Assembly (NCBI RefSeq): GCF_030272695.1
Contig: NZ_JARFYN010000020.1
Span: 1 to 64,000, forward strand
Direction: 5' to 3'
Length of the DNA stretch: 64,000 nt
Source: Martinezella calliandrae
Lineage (GTDB): Bacteria > Pseudomonadota > Alphaproteobacteria > Rhizobiales > Rhizobiaceae
Below are positions 45,312 to 56,562 of this stretch, piece after piece. Positions within the stretch are counted from its first letter, which is position 1, and every line of letters starts with the position of its first letter. A program made the position numbers and the translations under genes. A model generated the notes under the pieces. That model saw only the letters and a program-made list of their open reading frames with translations. It made no database searches and was not told the origin of the DNA.

Positions 45312-46082
45312 ATGACAAATAAAATACGGCCGCTTTTGGCTGGAAACTGGAAGATGAATGGCACACGGGCGAACCTCGACCAGATCAAGGCGATCGCCGA
45401 AGGCGTCAAAGCGCCTCTGTCCAAACAGATCGACACTCTGCTCTGCCCGCCGGTAAGCCTGCTCTATGTCGCAACAGCACTCTGCGACGATAGTCCGCTG
45501 GCGATCGGTGCACAGGACTGCCATCAGCAAATCAGCGGCCCGCATACGGGCGATATCTCCGCTGAGATGATCGCCGACTGCTTCGGCACACATGTCATCG
45601 TCGGTCATTCCGAGCGGCGCAGAAACCATGCCGAAAGCGATATGTTGGTGCGCGCCAAGGCGGAAGCGGCTCATGGCGCGGGATTGATCACCATCATCTG
45701 CATCGGCGAAACGGCCTATGAGCGCAATAGCGGCCAGACGCTGGACGTCCTGAAGCGCGAACTTAGTGCTTCGGTTCCAGAAAGTTCGACGTCGCAGACA
45801 ACCGTTGTCGCTTATGAGCCGGTATGGGCGATCGGCAGTGGCCAGCTTCCCACTCGTGCCGATATCGAGGAGGCGCATGACTTCATGCGCAACGAGCTCA
45901 TCGAACGCTTCGGCGCGGACGGCGAGCAGATTCGCCTTCTTTACGGCGGCTCGGTCAACGGCGACAATGCCGCCGAGCTGCTCGCGATCCAAAATGTCAA
46001 CGGTTTGCTCGTTGGCGGCCACAGCTTGAAAGCCGTCGACTTCCTCGCCATCTATGGCGCATTCGAACGGCAGTTCGCCTGA
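45312..46082 (+). CDS. tpiA: triose-phosphate isomerase
   Basis: Interconverts dihydroxyacetone phosphate and glyceraldehyde 3-phosphate. The 256-residue protein has Lys14 in NWKMNG, His99 in IVGHSERR and catalytic Glu169 in AYEPVWAIG, with the phosphate-binding YGGSVNG and GLLVGGHSL. It lies 116 bp before secG, followed by pyrG, a conserved gene order in alphaproteobacteria. Confidence 0.97.
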   Translation: MTNKIRPLLAGNWKMNGTRANLDQIKAIAEGVKAPLSKQIDTLLCPPVSLLYVATALCDDSPLAIGAQDCHQQISGPHTGDISAEMIADCFGTHVIVGHSERRRNHAESDMLVRAKAEAAHGAGLITIICIGETAYERNSGQTLDVLKRELSASVPESSTSQTTVVAYEPVWAIGSGQLPTRADIEEAHDFMRNELIERFGADGEQIRLLYGGSVNGDNAAELLAIQNVNGLLVGGHSLKAVDFLAIYGAFERQFA

Positions 46083-46197
46083 AGGTTTAACTTGCCTGGG
46101 TTCCAGTCTCAAAAGGACTTGGAATAGGCGAAAGCCTCATGTAAAGAGCCGCGAGCTTTTCTTTTTAATGCCCGCGCCGGTGGGCAGGACTGGACCT

Positions 46198-46782
46198 ATG
46201 CAAACCGTACTGCTTGTCATCTATCTCATGGTTGTCATCGCCCTGATCGGCGTGGTGCTGATTCAGCGCTCGGAAGGCGGCGGCCTGGGCATCGGTGGCG
46301 GATCGGGCTTCATGTCGGCACGCGGCACGGCCAATGCGCTGACCCGCACGACGGCTATCCTTGCGGCGTTGTTCTTTGCATTGGCGCTGGGGATGAATGT
46401 TTACTCGCGCTTCGAGGGACGTCCGACCGACATTTTGAACCGTATCCCGAGCACGGCGGGTCAAGGCAACGGCATTCTCGATTCGCTCGGCGGCCAGAAG
46501 GGCACAGCGCCGGCAGGCGGCCAGTCAAAGCCGGCCAATAGCAACGGCATCCCGAACAGCGGCGTTGTTGCTCCGCAATCTCAGACGACGACGCAGCCCG
46601 CGCCGACGACCACTCAACAGGCTCCGGCCGCGACCACGACGCAGCCGGCTCCGGCGACTAGCGGCCAGGAGACTGCGCCGGCCACTAGCAGCCAGCAGGC
46701 GCCTGCAGCCACCGGCCAGCAGACGGCGCCGACGACGACAGCGCCCGCCCAAAGCGGCAACGGCGTTCCGACCGGCCAGTAA
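46198..46782 (+). CDS. secG: preprotein translocase subunit SecG with long low-complexity tail
   Basis: SecG strengthens protein export through SecYEG. The N-terminal 75 residues have the two transmembrane helices and the conserved LIQRSEGGGLGIGGGSGFM. The remaining 115 residues are Gln/Thr/Pro/Ala-rich (for example QTTTQPAPTTTQQAPAATTT), an extension that roughly doubles the usual 100-110 residues. The tail is cytoplasmic or periplasmic by topology of the helices; its purpose is unknown. ATG 46198 is supported by GGACCT spacing. A strong terminator follows. Confidence 0.9.
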   Translation: MQTVLLVIYLMVVIALIGVVLIQRSEGGGLGIGGGSGFMSARGTANALTRTTAILAALFFALALGMNVYSRFEGRPTDILNRIPSTAGQGNGILDSLGGQKGTAPAGGQSKPANSNGIPNSGVVAPQSQTTTQPAPTTTQQAPAATTTQPAPATSGQETAPATSSQQAPAATGQQTAPTTTAPAQSGNGVPTGQ

Positions 46783-46805
46783 GTCCGGTCAGCTACTAAA
46801 ATCCT

Positions 46806-46838
46806 CCGGCAGGTCTTCGGATCTGCCGGTTTTGTTTT
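46806..46838 (+). terminator. intrinsic terminator of secG
   Basis: The stem CCGGCAGGTC/GATCTGCCGG closes a UUCG tetraloop (one G-U pair) and is followed by TTTTGTTTTG. It lies 25 bp after secG and about 90 bp before pyrG. Confidence 0.92.
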
Positions 46839-46926
46839 GTCAACATTCCGCGTTCTATCTCCAAAATTCCGGAAACGAATTTTAGGGCTGGCGGAATCAT
46901 TCGTGAAAAGGTATCCGGTGACTCCC

Positions 46927-48555
<1,629 letters not shown>

Positions 48556-49619
48556 GGGCGGCAAATCGCTTGCGGTAGTCACTCGGGCTGACCGCAAGCC
48601 TTTCACGAAAATGATGGCGCATGGTGGCGAGCGATCCAAATCCGCTCGCCACCGCCACATCATCCAGCGAAATGGCGGTCCGCTTTTCGAGCAGATCCCG
48701 GGCGCGTCGCAGCCGCTCGCTTAATAGCCATTCGCCCGGCGCCATGCCGGTTGTCGCCTCGAAACGGCGCTGGAATGTCCGTACGCTCATGCCGGCACGC
48801 GCTGCAAGCGCAGCAATGGGCTGTTCCTCCTGCAAACGCTCGCGCGTCCATTCGAGCAGAGGACCCAAGCGTGCTCCCTCGCGCTGTCTTAGAACCGGCG
48901 TCTCGATATATTGCGCCTGACCGCCTTCGCGATGGGGCGGCACCACAAGCCTGCGCGCGACACTGTTGGCGATATCAGGCCCGAAATCCCGGCGCACCAC
49001 ATGAAGGCAAAGATCGATGGCAGCGGCGCTACCGGCGGCGGTCAGCACGCTGCCTTCGTCGACATAGAGAACATCGGCATCGACGGTGATATCGGGATAG
49101 CGCTCAGCGATGGAGCCGACATAGCGCCAATGAGTCGTCGCCTTTTTGCCAGCAAGCAACCCTGCAGCGGCTAGGACCGCAACGCCCGAACATAGCGACT
49201 GATACGTACGCCCCGGCGGCTGGCCGCCTGCAGCTCTATAATCAACGCAGCCGGGACAGGTGTTCCAATGCCGCGCCAGCCGGGCACCACAATCAGATCG
49301 GCGTCGGCAATGACCTCGAGCCCGTGGTCTGCCTTAACGGTAAGCCCACCGGCAGCGCGCAGCGGCCCGTCCTCGATCGCGCAGGCGCTAAAGCGGTACC
49401 AATCGGCGCCCATCTCAGGGCGCGCGAGACCGAAGATTTCGTAGGCGACGCCGAATTCGAACGTGCATAGCCCGTCATAAACGAGAGTGACGACATGTGG
49501 GCCGAGAAGATTGGGGCTAGCGGAATTTGGCATGATGTTGACGCTATATGGCATTCCGGCCAATTTCAACGGTGGGTTCACTCAGACATGAATGCGTTGA
49601 ACCAAAGAAGGAGCGTTCT

Positions 49620-50012
49620 ATGTCCCTAGTCAGTGAAATCCCCGCCGCTGCGGCGAGCCTCGTTGCCGAATACTATGCCCAAAAGTTAGCCTTCGAGACC
49701 GATTGCTCCGACGTGCGCCAGGCGATGACGTCGGGTAATGCGGACTTCGTGCTGATCGACGTTCGCGGGCCTAGCCTGTTTCAGCAGCGGCATATCCCCG
49801 GCTCGATCAACCTCCCGCATGGCAAGATGACCGCGCGGTCAATGGCGCAATGGCCTGACGATACGCTGTTCGTCGTCTATTGCGCCGGACCGCATTGCAA
49901 TGGCACCGACAAGGCGGCGCTGCGCCTCGGCAGGCTCGGCAAGCGCGTCAAGGTCATGATTGGCGGCATCTCCGGCTGGAAAGACGAGGGCAACCCGTTC
50001 GAAATCGGCTGA
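49620..50012 (+). CDS. rhodanese-domain sulfurtransferase
   Basis: A 130-residue single rhodanese domain. The persulfide Cys88 is in VVYCAGPHCNGTDKAA, with a second Cys at 93, and the domain start is VLIDVRGPSLFQQRHIPGSI. The active-site loop CAGPHCNG lacks the typical CRxGxR, so substrate differs from thiosulfate sulfurtransferase. It is read divergently from the GlxA-type pseudogene; AAGAAGGAG precedes ATG 49620. A terminator follows. Confidence 0.9.
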   Translation: MSLVSEIPAAAASLVAEYYAQKLAFETDCSDVRQAMTSGNADFVLIDVRGPSLFQQRHIPGSINLPHGKMTARSMAQWPDDTLFVVYCAGPHCNGTDKAALRLGRLGKRVKVMIGGISGWKDEGNPFEIG

Positions 50013-50023
50013 CAGATTGACAA

Positions 50024-50057
50024 GGCAAACCCGGCATCTGGCGGGTTTGCCCATTTT
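50024..50057 (+). terminator. intrinsic terminator after the rhodanese gene
   Basis: A 10-bp stem GGCAAACCCG/CGGGTTTGCC with an 8-nt loop is followed by CATTTTG, 12 bp after the rhodanese stop. Confidence 0.82.
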
Positions 50058-50154
50058 GCAGCAGCGCGAAAAACCTTGGAAGCTACGTTACTTGACTGTC
50101 GCGCCGCTTCCCGTTCCATGGCACTGTGCGCGTACGCATAACGGGAACCAAGGT

Positions 50155-51204
50155 ATGACCCTCAATCCATTTGACGATCGCGTGGAAAGAGCGACGGCCA
50201 AGATAGCCTTCACTTTCATGCTGCTGATCGCATTCAATGTTGCCGCATGGATCTCGGCATGGGCCGCCTTCGCTCACAGGCCGTCGCTTCTGGGTATCGC
50301 TTTTCTCGCCTATATGTTTGGGCTTCGTCACGCCTTCGACGCCGATCATATTGCCGCGATCGACAACGTCGTGCGCAAGCTGATGCAGGAAAGGAAACAG
50401 CCATATGCAGTCGGCTTCTTCTTCTCGCTCGGCCATTCCTCGATCGTCGTCATCGCATCGATCGTCATAGCCGGGGCGGCGGCTGCAATGCAAAGCCGGC
50501 TTGTTTCATTCCACGAGATCGGAAGTGTCATCGGCACGGCGGTCTCGGCCGCTTTCTTGCTTCTGATCGGCATTGCTAACCTGTTCGTCCTCAAGGGTGT
50601 GTTGTCAGCCTTCAACCGCGCGCGAAGGGGCGAGGGGATTGCCGACGAAGACCTCGATGCTTTGCTGGCGGGCGGCGGTTTCCTGGCGCGCGTCTTCCGG
50701 CCGATGTTCAAGGTGGTGACGCGGTCCTGGCACATGTATCCGATAGGTTTCCTCTTCGGTCTCGGGTTCGACACGGCGACGGAAATCGGCTTGCTCGGCA
50801 TTTCGGCGGCCCAGGCGGCGCAAGGCATGTCCTTCTGGACGATCCTCGCCTTCCCGGCGCTCTTCACCGCAGGCATGACGCTGATGGACACCGCAGACAG
50901 CATATTGATGACCGGCGCCTACGGCTGGGCTTTCGTCAAGCCGGTGCGCAAGCTCTGGTACAATCTGACAATTTCGGCGGCTTCGGTTGCCGTCGCCATC
51001 TTCATCGGCGGTGTCGAGGCGTTAGGGCTGATCTCGGACAAGCTCGGTCTCGAAGGAGGCGTCTGGGGCTTCATCGGTGATCTCAATGACAATCTCGCCA
51101 ATTTCGGCCTTGCGGTCGTCGCCATCTTCCTTGCGAGCTGGGTGGTTTCGACCATCCTCTACAGAGCCAAGGGCTACGACAGCTTGCAGATCAACCGCTC
51201 CTGA
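50155..51204 (+). CDS. nickel/cobalt transporter (NiCoT family)
   Basis: A 349-residue inner-membrane permease with about eight helices. The HAFDADH motif (helix 2) in GLRHAFDADHIAAIDNVVRK and LGFDTATEIGLL (helix 5) are the signature of the NiCoT family, which imports Ni2+ or Co2+ with high affinity. The exact metal cannot be told. Start ATG 50155; the preceding 90 bp contain CCCGTTCC and AACGGG arms but no recognised metal-responsive site. Confidence 0.93.
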   Translation: MTLNPFDDRVERATAKIAFTFMLLIAFNVAAWISAWAAFAHRPSLLGIAFLAYMFGLRHAFDADHIAAIDNVVRKLMQERKQPYAVGFFFSLGHSSIVVIASIVIAGAAAAMQSRLVSFHEIGSVIGTAVSAAFLLLIGIANLFVLKGVLSAFNRARRGEGIADEDLDALLAGGGFLARVFRPMFKVVTRSWHMYPIGFLFGLGFDTATEIGLLGISAAQAAQGMSFWTILAFPALFTAGMTLMDTADSILMTGAYGWAFVKPVRKLWYNLTISAASVAVAIFIGGVEALGLISDKLGLEGGVWGFIGDLNDNLANFGLAVVAIFLASWVVSTILYRAKGYDSLQINRS

Positions 51205-51287
51205 CGCATCATTCATCGATTTATATTGCAGCGGCAGGAATTTATCGCCCGTGGCCACAGGCTATATTCGTTGAGGGGGCACAAGCC

Positions 51288-51815
51288 ATGATCCAGACAA
51301 CGAGTTTTCTCGGCGCCGCCGTCGTCGTCGTTCTGTGCGCTGTCGAGGCCAATTCAGCGCTTGCGCAAACCACGGGTTGTTCGCTGCGACCAGCCGTCAG
51401 TGCCCAACGCCAGACCCTGAATTGCGAGCCGGGCCTTATTATCACCATCGAACGCGGAGCAAGTTACCAGCTCTCCGACCGCAATCGCGATGGCCGGGTC
51501 GATGCCATCGTGCTCAATAGCAGGGCGGCGCTGGTCGATGTCGATAGCGCCCGCATTCGGGGCGGGTTCGAAGTGGTGACGCCGCAGGCAATTGCTGCCG
51601 TGCGCGGCACGCGATGGGCGGTTGATGCACAACGGGGCAAGACATCCGTGCTGGTGCTGCGCGGCCGCGTCGCCGTCAACAAGATTTCGACCGGGGAGGG
51701 CGTTACGCTTCGACAAGGGCAGGGCGTCGATGTTGATCGCGGCCGTAGTCCCCTACGCGTCACTTCCTGGGGACAAGCTCGTATAAACGCACTGATGGGC
51801 CGCCTCGGCCAGTGA
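51288..51815 (+). CDS. FecR-domain secreted protein
   Basis: A 175-residue protein with a signal peptide (about 1-26). The mature part contains a FecR-like beta domain: FEVVTPQAIAAVRGTRWAVD, TSVLVLRGRVAVN and EGVTLRQGQGVDVD. FecR proteins outside iron transport often accompany CHASE2 adenylate cyclases; here the cyclase begins 13 bp after this gene. Its role may be to sense an envelope signal. Confidence 0.85.
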   Translation: MIQTTSFLGAAVVVVLCAVEANSALAQTTGCSLRPAVSAQRQTLNCEPGLIITIERGASYQLSDRNRDGRVDAIVLNSRAALVDVDSARIRGGFEVVTPQAIAAVRGTRWAVDAQRGKTSVLVLRGRVAVNKISTGEGVTLRQGQGVDVDRGRSPLRVTSWGQARINALMGRLGQ

Positions 51816-51828
51816 GATCCTGACGTCC

Positions 51829-53688
51829 ATGCCAAGACCACCGCTGCACACGCTGATTGCGCTTGTCTTGGCTGCCGCTTGGGGTGCAGGCCTCGGTGTT
51901 GCCCATCTGCGCGGCGACATTCCGCTTATCGACGGCGCCGAAGCGACACTGACGAATTTCAGGAATGTGCTCGTCGGCGGCCGGCCAGCGCCCGATGTCG
52001 TTACCATCGTCGCTATCGACGATGAAACAGCGCGTCAGGCCGGCCACTATCCTCTGCCCCGCGCAACCCTCGCGAAGATCGTCGATGCTATCGCCGCGCA
52101 AAAGCCGAAAGCGATCGGGCTCGACATGCTATTGGTCGATCCCGGCACGGAGGCGGACGATGCGGCGCTGGCGCAATCCCTGAAACGGACCAATGCCGTG
52201 CTGGCCGCCGCCGGCGTCTTTCCCGAGAGCCGTCAGCGTGTTGCGGAAGACGGCAACGAGCCTCTTGCGCGCGTGCCCAGCGCCCTGCAATTCCTGGAAC
52301 CACAGGAGCGCTTCGCGCAAGCCGCGACCTATGGCGTCGTCAATGTCCAGACCGACAAGACCGGGACGCCTCGTTACGTGCCCATGTTGTTTCGCAGCGG
52401 CGAGCGGATCGAACCGTCCTTCTCGCTGCGCCTCGTCTCTGCGGCGACCGGTGAGCATACAGCGGTCATCTCCGACCAGATCAAGATCGGTGACCGTTCG
52501 GTGCACACCGATACCGGCTATCTCATGCCGCTATTGTTCTACGGTCCGCGCGGCACGATCCGCACCATCGGCGCCAATGCGGCGTTGAACGGGCAATTAC
52601 CGGAGGAGACGATCAAGGACCACATCGTCATCATCGGCGCAACCGTCACCGGCGGTGGCGATGTCTTTCCCACGCCCTTCGATCCGGTGTTGCCGGGCGT
52701 GGAGGTCATCTCCACATCGGTTACTCATTTGATCGCCGGCGACGGGTTGATCCGCGACCGCGGCGTGCGCCTCATCGATCTCGGCTTTGCCATTGGCCTG
52801 CCCCTCGTACTCGTTGGCCTGATTGCCTGGCGGCGCAACACCATCGGCCTGATCATGGCGCTCTGCGTCATCCTTGCCTGGCTGTCGATCAACCTCAGCG
52901 CCTTCAAACACGGTATCTGGCTAAGTGCCGCCATGCCGATCACTGCGGTCATGCCGCCGGCGCTGCTGTTCGGCGCCGCGCAGCTTTGGCTAGGCCGCAA
53001 GCAGGCCAAGCATTTTGAGCAGCAGAGCGAACTCTTGCAGCGCATTCAGGCGCCGGGCCTTGCAGAATATCTTGCCCGCGACCCCGGCTTTTTGGCTGAG
53101 CCGGTCAGGCAGGAGGCCGCTGTCGTCTTCATCGATCTCAACGGCTTCACGGGCCTTAGCGAAGCGATCGGCCCAACGGCGGTACGCGAGCTGCTGAACG
53201 GCTTTTATGATCTTGTCGATGAAGAAGTGACGGCCTGTGGCGGCGCCATCACCAGCTTCATGGGCGACGGCGCGATGATCCTCTTCGGCCTGCCGCAACC
53301 GAGACGGCACGATCCCGCCGATGCGGCGCGCTGCTGCATTCGCCTTGCAGACCGGATGAGGGGCTGGCTTGGAACGCTGCCGGAGGCGATCGTCTCTCGC
53401 ATCGGCTTCAAGATCGGCGCGCATTTCGGCACTGTCGTCGCCTCGAGGCTCGGCGGCAGAGGCCGTCAGCAGATCACCGCGACCGGCGACACCGTCAATG
53501 TCGCCAGCCGCCTGATGGAAGTGGCCGCCCGCAATAAGGCCGAGATCGCGATCAGCAACGACCTGCTGCTATCGGCAGGACCCGACAGCGAGCCCCATCT
53601 GGAAGGCAGGCTCGATGGTCCGATCGAGGCAAACTTGCGCGGTCGCACAAGATCGCTGGCCGTCTGGCTGTGGCGCAGCCAGAGATGA
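51829..53688 (+). CDS. CHASE2 adenylate/guanylate cyclase
   Basis: A 619-residue inner-membrane enzyme. In order: an N-terminal transmembrane helix, a large extracytoplasmic CHASE2 domain (about 35-300: VVTIVAIDDETARQAGHYPL, IVIIGATVTGGGDVFPTPFD), three transmembrane helices (about 310-390), and a class III cyclase (about 427-600) with metal Asp in VVFIDLNGFTGLSE and GDGAMILFGLPQPRR, and ATGDTVNVASRL. It makes cAMP (or cGMP) in response to a signal in the periplasm. It forms a unit with the FecR gene. Confidence 0.9.
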   Translation: MPRPPLHTLIALVLAAAWGAGLGVAHLRGDIPLIDGAEATLTNFRNVLVGGRPAPDVVTIVAIDDETARQAGHYPLPRATLAKIVDAIAAQKPKAIGLDMLLVDPGTEADDAALAQSLKRTNAVLAAAGVFPESRQRVAEDGNEPLARVPSALQFLEPQERFAQAATYGVVNVQTDKTGTPRYVPMLFRSGERIEPSFSLRLVSAATGEHTAVISDQIKIGDRSVHTDTGYLMPLLFYGPRGTIRTIGANAALNGQLPEETIKDHIVIIGATVTGGGDVFPTPFDPVLPGVEVISTSVTHLIAGDGLIRDRGVRLIDLGFAIGLPLVLVGLIAWRRNTIGLIMALCVILAWLSINLSAFKHGIWLSAAMPITAVMPPALLFGAAQLWLGRKQAKHFEQQSELLQRIQAPGLAEYLARDPGFLAEPVRQEAAVVFIDLNGFTGLSEAIGPTAVRELLNGFYDLVDEEVTACGGAITSFMGDGAMILFGLPQPRRHDPADAARCCIRLADRMRGWLGTLPEAIVSRIGFKIGAHFGTVVASRLGGRGRQQITATGDTVNVASRLMEVAARNKAEIAISNDLLLSAGPDSEPHLEGRLDGPIEANLRGRTRSLAVWLWRSQR

Positions 53689-53707
53689 TTTGGAAAAGCA
53701 AACAGCG

Positions 53708-55606
53708 TTAGCACAGCGCTTTATCTTCGTCGGCTACTCTCTGCTCTTCCTCGGCGTGATCCCGCGCGAACACCTCGAACATTTTCTGGAAACGCGGCAA
53801 ACCGCGCAGCGAATCCAGATCGGAATCATTGCTGAACCAGAGCACCTGATAGGCAGAACTCAAAGGCAGCAATCTCTCCAGCAGATCCAATGCCGCGTCG
53901 TGATCGCCGAGCACGGCGAAGGCGCAGGCGACATTGTATTGGGCACAGATGTCGTCCGGATCGATCGTCAGGGCACGCGCCGCCCATTCCCTGGCACGCG
54001 CGGCCTCGCCAAGATGCGCCAGGGCGATAGCGCCTCGGTGGGCGGGGCCGGAATTTTCCGGGTTGAGATCAAGCGCCCGCTCGGCGCGTTCGATGCCGAT
54101 CCTTGCCCAGTGCTCCAACTCCTCTGTCTTTCCCAGCGAACGGAACGCGCTGATCAGATGCACGGGTGACAAATAGTCGTCGGTGCGGATGTTCGCCGCG
54201 CGCTCGAAATACCGCACTGCTTCCTCGAACCGGCCATGCATAAACAGGAAGCGGGCATAGTGGAAATTCGTCTCGTAGAGGTTTGGCTGCAACGCCATAG
54301 CCCGGGCGAAGGCGGCAGTTGCCGCCTCGTTCAGGCCGCTCTGATGCAATGCCAGACCATGCGAAGCATAGGCCTCTGCCAAATCAGGATCGAGTTCCAA
54401 CGCCTTGGCGCTCATTGCCATGATGCTTTTCAGCGGGTATTCGCGCGGGCTCCAGTCCCTCAATGCCGAGTCGCAATCGGCGATGCCGGCATAGGCACGG
54501 GCGTAGTCCGGATCCAGCTCGACAGCCTTCAAGAACATCCGCCTTGCCAACAGCAGGTAGGACCGCGTCCAAGCATGCGAGAACTGTCGGCCTCGAAGAT
54601 AGTAGGTGTAAGCTTCGATATTGGCGGTCGGCTCGCTCTCGATCGCCTTCTTCTCCTCCGGCTGCAGCTTGATCTTCAGTTGATCGACGATCGCATGGGT
54701 GATCTCGTCCTGGATGGTGAAAATATCGGTCAGGTCGCGATCGAACCGGCCGGCCCAGAGATGCGCGCCGTTGCGGGCGTCGATCAACTGACCGGTGATG
54801 CGGACGCGCTGTGCGGCCTTACGGACGCTGCCCTGCAGAACGAAATCCGCGCCGAGCTCCTGCGCGATCTGCTTCACCTTCACCGACTTGCCCTTGTAGG
54901 TGAAAACCGTGTTGCGGGCGACGACGTTGAGGTCCGAGATCTGCGAGAGGTCGGTGATGAGATCCTCGGTAATCCCGTCGGAGAAATATTCCTGCTCCTG
55001 GTCGTCGCTCATGTTGACAAAGGGCAGGACGGCCACCAGCCGCTTGCGGTCATCGCGCGCAGGCAAAGCGACGACCGACGAGGTCGTTGGTGCATTGAGA
55101 GACACTGTATAAACGCGAACGCTATGGGCGATGTTCTTGAGGGAATGCTCGCCGCGATCCTCGAAGGAAACACCCAGACGGGAACCGACATGATCGCGCA
55201 CCGAAGCGGAGACGGCGATCCCACCAGGCTCGGCAATGGCTTCAAGGCGGGCCGCCAGATTGACGCCTTCGCCAAAGATATCGCCGTCCTCGACAATGAC
55301 GTCACCGAGGTTAATGCCGATACGCATTTCGATGCGGCGCTCCTGCTGTACATCCTCGTTGCGCGTCAGCATGTCGCGCTGGATTTCGGTGGCGCAGGCG
55401 ACCGCGTTCACCACGCTTGAAAATTCGACCAGCATACCGTCGCCGGTGTGCTTGACGATGCGCCCCTTATGTTCGGTGATCCTCGGGTCCAGAACTTCGG
55501 CACGATGCTGCCTCACCGCTGCCAGCGTACCGGCCTCGTCCGTTCCCATCAAGCGGCTGTAGCCCACGATGTCGACAGCAAGAATGGCAGTCAGTCGGCG
55601 CTCCAA
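53708..55606 (-). CDS. class III adenylate cyclase with TPR repeats
   Basis: A 632-residue cytoplasmic protein. An N-terminal class III cyclase (about 1-175) starts LERRLTAILAVDIVGYSRLM, with DGMLVEF and the FGEGVNLAARLE block. A middle domain (about 190-320) of the TolB-like/CyaA-C type contains VAVLPFVNMSDDQEQEYFSD. The C-terminal half contains TPR repeats (about 360-600). This is the cyclase class amplified in rhizobia. TTG 55606 begins the conserved LERRLTAIL and follows GGGGGG. It converges with the CHASE2 cyclase. Confidence 0.88.
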   Translation of the reverse strand: MERRLTAILAVDIVGYSRLMGTDEAGTLAAVRQHRAEVLDPRITEHKGRIVKHTGDGMLVEFSSVVNAVACATEIQRDMLTRNEDVQQERRIEMRIGINLGDVIVEDGDIFGEGVNLAARLEAIAEPGGIAVSASVRDHVGSRLGVSFEDRGEHSLKNIAHSVRVYTVSLNAPTTSSVVALPARDDRKRLVAVLPFVNMSDDQEQEYFSDGITEDLITDLSQISDLNVVARNTVFTYKGKSVKVKQIAQELGADFVLQGSVRKAAQRVRITGQLIDARNGAHLWAGRFDRDLTDIFTIQDEITHAIVDQLKIKLQPEEKKAIESEPTANIEAYTYYLRGRQFSHAWTRSYLLLARRMFLKAVELDPDYARAYAGIADCDSALRDWSPREYPLKSIMAMSAKALELDPDLAEAYASHGLALHQSGLNEAATAAFARAMALQPNLYETNFHYARFLFMHGRFEEAVRYFERAANIRTDDYLSPVHLISAFRSLGKTEELEHWARIGIERAERALDLNPENSGPAHRGAIALAHLGEAARAREWAARALTIDPDDICAQYNVACAFAVLGDHDAALDLLERLLPLSSAYQVLWFSNDSDLDSLRGLPRFQKMFEVFARDHAEEEQRVADEDKALC

Positions 55607-55806
55607 GTGCCCCCCGAATACATCCTGTGGTCTAAGGCTACAGTTTACGCCGATATTGTCACAATGTCGTGCGTAGCGTTCCATATTGCACCATGGCAGT
55701 TGGAAAACGATTTTGGGCGCGGCAAATAACACCGATTGGGGTTCGGAGGCGAGAGGTCTTTCTGGCTAGTCAATTCGTAGTAAGGGCTATAATTCCACTT
55801 TTTTCA

Positions 55807-56463
55807 CTAGCCCAAACTACGCAAATTCCCACACATTATGGGCATTTTCGCCATTTTTGACGTTATCCAAGCCACATCGGGACAATGGAAATAATCAGCA
55901 GGCAAGCGAGAAAAAAAATTGAGCGCGCGCCATTGCGACGCCGTTTTCAGCAATCGACCGAGCAATTGCCCAAGAGCACACCAAATAGCCAGCGAAAATG
56001 CAGCGACAGAACCAAATGTCAGGCCAAGCAAAATGGCGAGATTAGCCGGGTCGCTCGCCAAAGCGGCGAAGGAGGCGGATGCGCCGATCGTCATCGCCCA
56101 TCCCTTGGGATTGTACCAGAGCATCCAGACCCCAGCTGCAAAGCTTGTTGGCCTCGCCATTTCGCTATCCAAGCGCGGCGGGCCGCTTCGACCAATGCGC
56201 ACGGCGAGCCAAGTCAGATAGAGCGAGCCAACCGTTTTCATCGCGATCTGCAGTGCGGGGAGCGCCATCAGCAGGCTGCCAAGCCCAGCCGCTGCCGCGC
56301 CTGCGATGGAGCCGAGACCAACTGCACAGCCGACGATGACGGGTATCGATCGGCGAAAACCGAAATGTGCGCCGGAGGCCGCGGCAAGCGTCGTCGCGAC
56401 GCCCGGCGTGATTGTCGAGACGAGTGCATAAACGATCAGGGGCAAAAAAGCTGCGATGGTCAT
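55807..56463 (-). CDS. LysE-family exporter with frameshifted C terminus
   Basis: A LysE/RhtB-type amino-acid exporter with six membrane helices; conserved ITPGVATTLAAASGAHFGFR and WMLWYNPKGWAMTIGAS. In this sequence the tail after WRALNFF changes to a hydrophilic SRLPADYFHC, because an eight-base homopolymer at 55911-55918 has one base too many. Removing one gives LACLLIISIVPMWLG and a stop at 55863-55865, restoring helix 6 and a 199-residue protein. So the gene may be interrupted in the last helix or the run may be misread. It is divergent from a LysR gene with 99 bp between. Confidence 0.8.
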   Translation of the reverse strand: MTIAAFLPLIVYALVSTITPGVATTLAAASGAHFGFRRSIPVIVGCAVGLGSIAGAAAAGLGSLLMALPALQIAMKTVGSLYLTWLAVRIGRSGPPRLDSEMARPTSFAAGVWMLWYNPKGWAMTIGASASFAALASDPANLAILLGLTFGSVAAFSLAIWCALGQLLGRLLKTASQWRALNFFSRLPADYFHCPDVAWITSKMAKMPIMCGNLRSLG

Positions 56464-56562
56464 GCGGGCCGATCTCCATTTTTTAACGAAGACATAGGCG
56501 AGTGACGGCCATCAGAAAAACGAATGTTGAAGGATCGGTGCATTAGCGTTTATAATGGCGTT

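Noticed and set aside
54236..55420. 394-codon plus-strand frame opposite the TPR cyclase
   Set aside because: Shadow of the real cyclase gene, which has all expected motifs on the minus strand.
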